Part shown: in pieces, positions 13,568 to 18,190 of the stretch | Layout: each line of letters opens with the position of its first letter | Numbering within the stretch: position 1 is the first letter of the stretch | Assembly: GCA_004554085.1 (NCBI GenBank) | Contig: SFNY01000050.1 | Span: 1-18,190, forward strand | DNA length: 18,190 nucleotides | Direction: 5' to 3' | Source of the DNA: Clostridiales bacterium | GTDB taxonomy: Bacteria > Bacillota > Clostridia > Christensenellales > Aristaeellaceae | Program-made: the position numbers and the translations under genes | Notes under the pieces: generated by a model | Seen by the model: only the letters and a program-made list of their open reading frames with translations | Databases searched by the model: none | Told to the model about the DNA's origin: nothing

Positions 13568-14695
13568 TTAACGGTCTTTGGCGGACTGAAGCAGGCTGCG
13601 CATCTGCGCCTCGGTTTCGTCCGGGCGCAGCTCACGCAGGGCAACCACGAAGCGCCCGTTGTCGTAGAGGTACTCGCAGGTGACCAGCAGGAGCAGCCTG
13701 TCGCCGTAGCGCACGTCCACTTTGGTCTCGACGGTGGACAGCTTCTCCATCTTCAGCACGAACAGCTCGAAGGAATTTTCGTCAAAGAGGAACTGGCGGA
13801 TGTCCAGATAGCGTTCGCTGCCCTCGTCCATGGTGGCAGTGAAGGCCGCGAAGGGCACGTAGAGCCGGTTTTCATAGAGGGTGTCGAAGTTCACGATGGG
13901 GTGCTTGCGCAGGTAGTCCGCGCTCTCGTAGAGGCTCAGCGCATGGAACATGGTGCCGTTGCGCATGTTGTGGCCGTAGATGATGAGGTTGTCGTCCTCG
14001 GGAACCAGCAGGTTCGATCCGTCCAAAAACAGCGTTCCGGCGATGCTCTCCTCGCCCTCGAGGCTGTGGTTCAGGTAGTATTCGTTGTCGTTCCTTCTCT
14101 GCACCACCGGCAGCGAAATGCTCTCGCCCGCGCGCAGGTAGCCCACAGTCTCCGGGTTCAGCGCAAGCAGCTCGGCAAAGCTCTGCTGCACCGGCGGCGG
14201 AGTCTGAAGGGCGAACACCAGCGTGTCCGCGTCTGCGGTGGTGCGGGGGACGAGGGTCGCGTCCACGGCGACGGCATCGACGGGCGGCATACCTGCATCC
14301 GGCACGTCCGTCGTCTGCGCGGCGGTGGGAATTGCTGTCGGAGCAGCAGTAGGGGAAGGGGGTGGAGTCTGCGTCGGCATTTTCGTGGGCGCGCCCGTCG
14401 GATCGGGCGTGGGTGCGGCGGTGGGAGTCTGCGTGGGCGCAGCGGTGGGCGCTTCCGTGAGCGGGGCCGCCTCCATCGCGTCGCCCTGGGCGTACAGCGC
14501 CTGATAGGCGGCGTTGGCGCGCTCGATCTGCACCCTGTGAATTTCCCAGGAGATCACGTAGGCCGCGCAGACGATCATCAGCGCGACGCAGATGAACGAT
14601 ATGATGTAGCGCGCGTTGCCGCTGTGCCGCTGCCGATTGCCGTGCGTCGGCCGTTCGCGCGTGAAATCGCCCCTGGGTTTGCCGCTTGCCTTCAT
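13568..14695 (-). CDS. Class B sortase with long Pro-Thr linker
   Basis: A 375-residue membrane-bound transpeptidase. A basic N-terminus is followed by one membrane helix (about residues 30-50), a linker rich in Pro-Thr-Ala repeats (about 83-124), and then a sortase domain. Catalytic residues are His242 in IYGHNMRNG, Cys340 in LVTCEY and Arg348 in GRFVVAL, the class B pattern. The start at 14695 is preferred to 14722 because GGAGG lies just before it. Sortases join surface proteins to peptidoglycan. No sorting-signal substrate or pilin is in the window, so it is an orphan here. The long linker, far longer than in most sortases, probably lifts the catalytic domain away from the membrane. Confidence 0.92.
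   Translation of the reverse strand: MKASGKPRGDFTRERPTHGNRQRHSGNARYIISFICVALMIVCAAYVISWEIHRVQIERANAAYQALYAQGDAMEAAPLTEAPTAAPTQTPTAAPTPDPTGAPTKMPTQTPPPSPTAAPTAIPTAAQTTDVPDAGMPPVDAVAVDATLVPRTTADADTLVFALQTPPPVQQSFAELLALNPETVGYLRAGESISLPVVQRRNDNEYYLNHSLEGEESIAGTLFLDGSNLLVPEDDNLIIYGHNMRNGTMFHALSLYESADYLRKHPIVNFDTLYENRLYVPFAAFTATMDEGSERYLDIRQFLFDENSFELFVLKMEKLSTVETKVDVRYGDRLLLLVTCEYLYDNGRFVVALRELRPDETEAQMRSLLQSAKDR
14324..14449 (-). repeat. Degenerate Pro-Thr repeat-coding tract in the sortase gene
   Basis: About 42 codons made of imperfect units such as APTA, APTP, DPTG and APTK, read on the minus strand. The plus strand shows recurring GTGGGCGC-like words. Such tracts vary in length between strains by slippage or recombination. 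Confidence 0.7.
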
Positions 14696-14724
14696 GTGTG
14701 CCTCCAGCGCAGTTTGATGCAATT

Positions 14725-14753
14725 ATTATAGAACGTTCCGCCAGGAAATGCAA
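14725..14753 (-). promoter_or_regulatory. Sigma-A promoter of the sortase gene
   Basis: Minus strand TTGCAT (14753-14748), 17 bases, TATAAT (14730-14725). It lies about 30 bases before the start at 14695, so the sortase is probably expressed in growing cells. Confidence 0.82.
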
Positions 14754-14765
14754 GTGCGCGCGGCT

Positions 14766-14794
14766 GCATAAGCCGGGGCCGGAGGTCATAAGGT
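14766..14794 (+). promoter_or_regulatory. Sigma-E-like promoter of spoIVA
   Basis: GCATAAG (14766-14772), 14 bases, CATAAGGT (14787-14794). This fits the known mother-cell sigma-E consensus (KMATATT, 14-15 bases, CATACANT) at the key positions and spacing, about 32 bases before spoIVA, a known sigma-E gene. The assignment is by comparison with Bacillus. Confidence 0.6.
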
Positions 14795-14825
14795 TGATGT
14801 GAAGAAGCATTGGGAGGCGTGTTCC

Positions 14826-16304
14826 ATGGATCAGAATTCTATCTACAGGGATATCGCGGGCCGATGTAACGGCGACATCTACATCGGCGTTGTCGGCCCT
14901 GTCCGAACGGGCAAGTCGAGCTTCATCAAGCGGTTCATGGAGCTGATGGTGCTGCCGAACATGGAGGACGAACACGGCCGCGAACGCTCCAGGGATGAAC
15001 TGCCCCAGAGCGGCGCGGGCAAGACCGTGATGACGACCCAACCGAAGTTTGTGCCCAACGAGGCGGTGCAGCTGCGCCTGAAGGACGCGTCCAGCGCCCG
15101 GGTGCGGCTGGTGGACTGCGTGGGCTATCTGGTGCCCGGCGCGCTGGGGGCCAGCGAGGGTGAAGAGCAGCGCATGGTGCGCACGCCTTGGTTCGAGCAC
15201 GACATTCCCTTCGAGGAAGCCGCCGAGGTGGGCACGCGCAAGGTGATCGCGGAGCACTCCACCATCGGCGTGGTGGTGACCACCGACGGCAGCATCGTGG
15301 ATCTGCCGCGCGAGTCCTACGAGAAGGCAGAGGAGCGCGCCATCGGCGAGCTGAAGGCGCTGGGCAAGCCCTTCATCGTGGTGCTCAACAGCACCCACCC
15401 CAAGGATGCGGACACACGGACGCTGGCGGATCATCTGAAGGAGAAGTATGCCGTGCCGGTGCACGCCGTGGACATCCTGAACCTGCGGGAGGAGGACGTG
15501 ACGGCGCTGCTGGAGAGCCTGCTGTTTGAATTCCCGCTGCGGGAGGTACGCATCGGCGCGCCCTCGTGGCTGACATCGCTGGACGCCGAGCACTGGCTGG
15601 GCAGGGAGATCCTGTCCTCCATCCGCAGCGCCGCGGAGGAGATGCGCAGGGTGCGCGACCACGTAAGGCTTACGGAGGCCTTCTCGGAGAACGAGTATGC
15701 CGAGGACGTGAGACTGCATTCCATCGAGCTCAACGAGGGCCGGGTGGACTACCGCCTGAACGTGAAGGACGGCCTGTTCTACCGCATCCTGGGCGAAGCC
15801 TGCGGGCAGGAGATCGACGGCGAGGAGCACCTGTTCGACCTGATGAAGCGGCTGGTGGCGGACAGCCGGGCCTACGCCAAGGTGGCCCCTGCGCTGGAGG
15901 GCGTGAAGAACACCGGCTACGGCGTGGTGCTGCCCACGGTGGAGGAGATGGAGCTGAGCGCACCGGAGATCGCCCGGGAGGGCAACCACTTCGGGGTGAA
16001 GCTGAAGGCCAACGCACCGTCGCTGCACATGATCCGGGTGGATTTGAAGGCCAACGTGTCGCCCATCGTGGGCACGGAGAAGGCCTCGCGGGAGCTGGTG
16101 GAGAGCCTGCTGGAGGAGTATAAGAAGGATCCCAGCGGCGTGTGGGAGACGGAGGTGTTCGGCAAGCCCCTGCGGGAGCTGGTGCGCGACGAGATGGGCG
16201 TGAAGCTGACCCACCTGCCCGACGGCGTGCGCATGAAGCTGCGCGATTCCCTGGGCAAGATCATCAACGAGGGCACCGGCGGCATGATCTGCATCCTGCT
16301 GTAA
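14826..16304 (+). CDS. spoIVA: Stage IV sporulation protein A (spore coat morphogenetic ATPase)
   Basis: SpoIVA, 492 residues, the same length as the Bacillus protein. It polymerises on the forespore surface, using ATP, to build the platform for the coat. The TRAFAC-type ATPase domain is N-terminal: IGVVGPVRTGKSS with Lys30 of Walker A, the sensor-like MTTQPKFVP near residue 72, and VDCVGYLVPGA as Walker B. The middle and C-terminal regions follow, ending GGMICILL, the conserved tail needed for membrane anchoring via SpoVM. The ATG at 14826 has GGGAGG eight bases upstream; the longer frame from 14799 has none. A sigma-E-like promoter lies just before. The gene shows that the organism belongs to an endospore-forming lineage. 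Confidence 0.97.
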   Translation: MDQNSIYRDIAGRCNGDIYIGVVGPVRTGKSSFIKRFMELMVLPNMEDEHGRERSRDELPQSGAGKTVMTTQPKFVPNEAVQLRLKDASSARVRLVDCVGYLVPGALGASEGEEQRMVRTPWFEHDIPFEEAAEVGTRKVIAEHSTIGVVVTTDGSIVDLPRESYEKAEERAIGELKALGKPFIVVLNSTHPKDADTRTLADHLKEKYAVPVHAVDILNLREEDVTALLESLLFEFPLREVRIGAPSWLTSLDAEHWLGREILSSIRSAAEEMRRVRDHVRLTEAFSENEYAEDVRLHSIELNEGRVDYRLNVKDGLFYRILGEACGQEIDGEEHLFDLMKRLVADSRAYAKVAPALEGVKNTGYGVVLPTVEEMELSAPEIAREGNHFGVKLKANAPSLHMIRVDLKANVSPIVGTEKASRELVESLLEEYKKDPSGVWETEVFGKPLRELVRDEMGVKLTHLPDGVRMKLRDSLGKIINEGTGGMICILL

Positions 16305-16323
16305 GAAAAGGGCGAAATCCGGC

Positions 16324-16352
16324 TTGCACATCGCAAAAAAGTCGTGTATAAT
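16324..16352 (+). promoter_or_regulatory. Sigma-A promoter of darA-holB-ricT
   Basis: TTGCAC (16324-16329), 17 bases, TATAAT (16347-16352), about 30 bases before the GTG start of darA. It separates the vegetative darA cluster from spoIVA. Confidence 0.83.
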
Positions 16353-16382
16353 ATGTACAAGTGAAAGAGGGGGTGAAGCACC

Positions 16383-16715
16383 GTGAAACTGGTGATCGCA
16401 ATTGTGCAGGACGAGGACGCGTCCCGCCTGGTCAACAAGCTGATGGGCGAGGGCTTTGGCGCGACCAAGCTGGCCACCACCGGCGGCTTTCTGCGCTCGG
16501 GAAACACCACTCTGCTGACCGGCGTGGAGGATGACAAGGTTCCCCTGGTGATGGAAATCATCGAAAAGACCTGCAAGAGCCGCAAGCAGATGGCTCCGGT
16601 GCACACGCCCATGACCGGCTCGGCGGGCATGTACGTGCCGGCCTATCCGGTGCAGGTGACCGTCGGCGGCGCGATCGTGTTCGTGCTGGACGTCGAGCAG
16701 TTCCACAAATTCTGA
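16383..16715 (+). CDS. darA: Cyclic-di-AMP receptor, PII-like (DarA/PstA/YaaQ)
   Basis: A 110-residue PII-like trimeric protein that binds c-di-AMP in the cytoplasm. The sequence follows the family throughout: MKLVIAIVQDEDASRLVNKL, TKLATTGGFLRSGNTTLL (contact loop for the nucleotide), VMEIIEKTC, and VTVGGAIVFVLDVEQFHKF at the C-terminus. The start is GTG at 16383, preceded by GAGGGGG. Its cellular partner is unknown even in model species. The gene lies before holB and ricT, as in many Firmicutes (the yaaQ-yaaR-holB-yaaT arrangement), but yaaR and tmk are absent here. Confidence 0.95.
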   Translation: MKLVIAIVQDEDASRLVNKLMGEGFGATKLATTGGFLRSGNTTLLTGVEDDKVPLVMEIIEKTCKSRKQMAPVHTPMTGSAGMYVPAYPVQVTVGGAIVFVLDVEQFHKF

Positions 16716-16741
16716 GTAGAGCAGGGGGACGCGGCGCAGAT

Positions 16742-17698
16742 TTGAAGCTTACGGAATTCGCGGGTTTGGACGCAAAAATGGAACAGTTGATGCGTTCGGC
16801 GCAAGCCGGGCGCATTGTTCATGCCCTTTTGTTCACAGGCCCCCACGGAACCGGAAAGCAGACCATGGCGGAGCTCTTCGCCCGGGCGGTGCTGTGCCGA
16901 AGCGAGGGGGAGAAGCGCCCCTGCGACGCCTGCGACAGCTGCAAGAAGTGCCTGAGCGGCAACCATCCGGACGTGCACACCCTCGCGCCGGAGAAGAACA
17001 GCATTAGGGTGGACGCGATTCGCGATTTGAACCGCGCCATGGGCCTTGCGTCCTACGAGGGCGGGCGCAAGATCGCCATCATCCGCCGCGCGGACTGCAT
17101 GAACGAAAACGCCCAGAACGCCCTGCTCAAGACCCTGGAGAACCCCAGCGGCGACGCGCTCTTCTTTCTGCTCACCGAATCCCCGGGCGCGCTGCTGCCC
17201 ACCATCGTGTCCCGCTGCCTGGAGGTGCGCTTCCGCTGCCTGGGCGTGGAGGAATGCGCCCGGGTGCTGGAAAAGCGCGGCGTGGACGGGGATCGCGCGC
17301 GATTGCTCTCCGCGCTGGCCCAGGGCTCGGTGGGCCGTGCGCTGGAGATCGACGCGGACGAGGACTATCTGCCGCTGCGCAGCCGCGTGCTTTCGGCCTT
17401 TGAATCGATGCGCGGGGCGCAGGACATTGCGCTGGCCACCGCGAAGATCGGCGAGGTGAAGGGGCGCGAAAATGCGGTGCTGGAGATTCTCGAGCTGTGG
17501 GCGCGGGATCTGATGCAGCTGCAAAACGGCGCGCAGCCCTATGAAATTGAGGATATGGACCGCCTGCGCGCGTCAAAATATAGCGGCAGCGCATTGCTGC
17601 GCGGCGTGATCGACGCGCGAAAGCGGCTTTCCGCCAATCTGTCCTGGGTGAATGTACTGGAATCGATGGATTTCAATCTCATCCGGGGGATCGGCTAA
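16742..17698 (+). CDS. holB: DNA polymerase III delta-prime subunit
   Basis: A 318-residue AAA+ subunit of the clamp loader. It contains TGPHGTGKQT (Walker A, residues 32-41), the zinc module with Cys52, Cys61, Cys64 and Cys67, NALLKTLENPSGDALFFLLTE, and the SRC motif in IVSRCLEV. The C-terminal helical domain is poorly conserved, as is usual. The start is TTG at 16742: residues from the very beginning (LTEFAGLDAKMEQL, GRIVHALLFTGP) match the family, so a later ATG would cut the domain. The GGGGGA site is about 12 bases away, a weak context. The TTG may be a way to keep this subunit scarce. It follows darA by 26 bases. Confidence 0.93.
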   Translation: MKLTEFAGLDAKMEQLMRSAQAGRIVHALLFTGPHGTGKQTMAELFARAVLCRSEGEKRPCDACDSCKKCLSGNHPDVHTLAPEKNSIRVDAIRDLNRAMGLASYEGGRKIAIIRRADCMNENAQNALLKTLENPSGDALFFLLTESPGALLPTIVSRCLEVRFRCLGVEECARVLEKRGVDGDRARLLSALAQGSVGRALEIDADEDYLPLRSRVLSAFESMRGAQDIALATAKIGEVKGRENAVLEILELWARDLMQLQNGAQPYEIEDMDRLRASKYSGSALLRGVIDARKRLSANLSWVNVLESMDFNLIRGIG

Positions 17699-17720
17699 AG
17701 ATACGGGAGGAACGAACCAA

Positions 17721-18190
17721 ATGGCAACAGTGATTGGCGTCCGCTTCAAGAAGGCGGGCAAGGTATATTATTTTGACCCCTGCGATTTCTGGCCGAAGCC
17801 GGGCCAGAACGTGGTGGTGGAGACGGCGCGCGGCGTGGAGTTCGGCGAGGTCGTGACCGGCGCGCGCTCCGTCAGCGACGAACAGATCGTCGCTCCGCTG
17901 AAGAAGGTGGTGCGCATCGCCACCGAGGAGGACGAGCAGCGCGCGGAGTACAACGCCCGCCGCGAGGAGGAGGCGTTCCGCATCTGTCAGGAGAAGGTGG
18001 CCAAGCACAAGCTGGAGATGAAGCTGGTGAGCGTGGAGTACACCTTCGACAATTCCAAGATCATCTTCTATTTCACGGCCAACGGCCGGGTGGACTTCCG
18101 CGAGCTGGTGAAGGATCTGGCCAGCGTGTTCAAGATGCGCATCGAGCTGCGCCAGATCGGCGTGCGCGACGAGGCGAAGATGCTGGGCGG
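17721..18190 (+). CDS. ricT: RicT/YaaT family protein (PSP1 domain), partial
   Basis: The first 156 residues of a PSP1-domain protein; the gene continues past the end of the window. MATVIGVRFKKAGKVYYFDP is the family start, VVVETARGVEFGEVV the next conserved segment, and FTANGRVDFRELVKDLASVF, followed by RIELRQIGVRDEAKMLGG, is the PSP1 core. In Bacillus, RicT (YaaT) with RicA and RicF forms an Fe-S-containing complex that speeds RNA maturation with RNase Y and affects sporulation and competence; the cysteine cluster of the family would be in the missing part. The ATG has GGGAGG ten bases upstream. It follows holB by 22 bases and is likely co-transcribed. Confidence 0.94.
   Translation, partial: MATVIGVRFKKAGKVYYFDPCDFWPKPGQNVVVETARGVEFGEVVTGARSVSDEQIVAPLKKVVRIATEEDEQRAEYNARREEEAFRICQEKVAKHKLEMKLVSVEYTFDNSKIIFYFTANGRVDFRELVKDLASVFKMRIELRQIGVRDEAKMLG

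Noticed and set aside
14324..14449. Repeated GTGGG-containing words considered as a CRISPR-like or tandem array
   Set aside because: Units are short, irregular and in frame with a Pro-Thr linker of the sortase; there are no spacers of equal length.
16305..16323. Search for a terminator between spoIVA and darA
   Set aside because: No stable hairpin with a T-run is visible; read-through from spoIVA into darA is possible.
13872..16706. Very long open frame (944 codons) on the minus strand
   Set aside because: It lies antisense to spoIVA and darA and runs into the sortase gene in another frame. Its product is His/Gln/Ala-rich low-complexity sequence, as expected for a shadow of GC-rich codons.

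Overview
The window reads as chromosome of a GC-rich, endospore-forming Firmicute of the Clostridia type. The evidence is spoIVA with a sigma-E-like promoter, a darA/holB/ricT cluster typical of Firmicutes, Gram-positive TrmB and class B sortase proteins, strong AGGAGG ribosome binding sites and GC-rich codon use. A finer placement cannot be supported from sequence alone. Genes are dense and mostly housekeeping, with a few small or uncharacterised accessory genes. No tRNA, rRNA, CRISPR array, insertion sequence or phage gene was seen.

Layout. (1) 42-4408, minus strand: a thiamine-precursor salvage operon, thiD-tenA-thiZ-thiX-thiY. It is read from a consensus promoter through a TPP riboswitch with a terminator hairpin and ends at an intrinsic terminator. 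The four junctions from thiD to thiX are, or should be, 4-base ATGA overlaps. ThiXYZ would import a formylaminopyrimidine, TenA release HMP from the aminopyrimidine, and ThiD phosphorylate HMP. The 5' end of thiX looks damaged: the coupled ATG stops after 15 codons and the first membrane helix is missing. (2) 4434-4755, plus: a stand-alone BFD-like [2Fe-2S] protein, transcribed back-to-back with the thi operon. (3) 4807-7125, minus: nth-obgE-yhbY (DNA repair, ribosome GTPase, ribosome-associated RNA-binding protein). (4) 7128-8674, minus: a TetR regulator and a SAM methyltransferase, with two palindromic operators over the promoter. (5) 8692-10402: a DUF3343 putative S/Se carrier (minus) divergent from a class V aminotransferase/cysteine desulfurase (plus), followed by a strong hairpin and an overlooked 47-residue protein with ten cysteines.

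(6) 10425-12595: a small acidic helical protein (minus), then a plus-strand operon of a small membrane protein, trmB and an NlpC/P60 hydrolase. (7) 12596-14753, minus: an AraC-GyrI regulator and a class B sortase with a Pro-Thr linker. (8) 14766-18190, plus: spoIVA, the c-di-AMP receptor darA, holB and the start of ricT, which runs off the end.

Most worth a second look: the thiX lesion, the Cys-rich mini-gene whose ribosome binding site lies inside a hairpin, its neighbourhood with the desulfurase/DUF3343 pair, the tightly built TetR operator, and a TrmB with an altered signature motif. No complete new defence or mobile system is visible.
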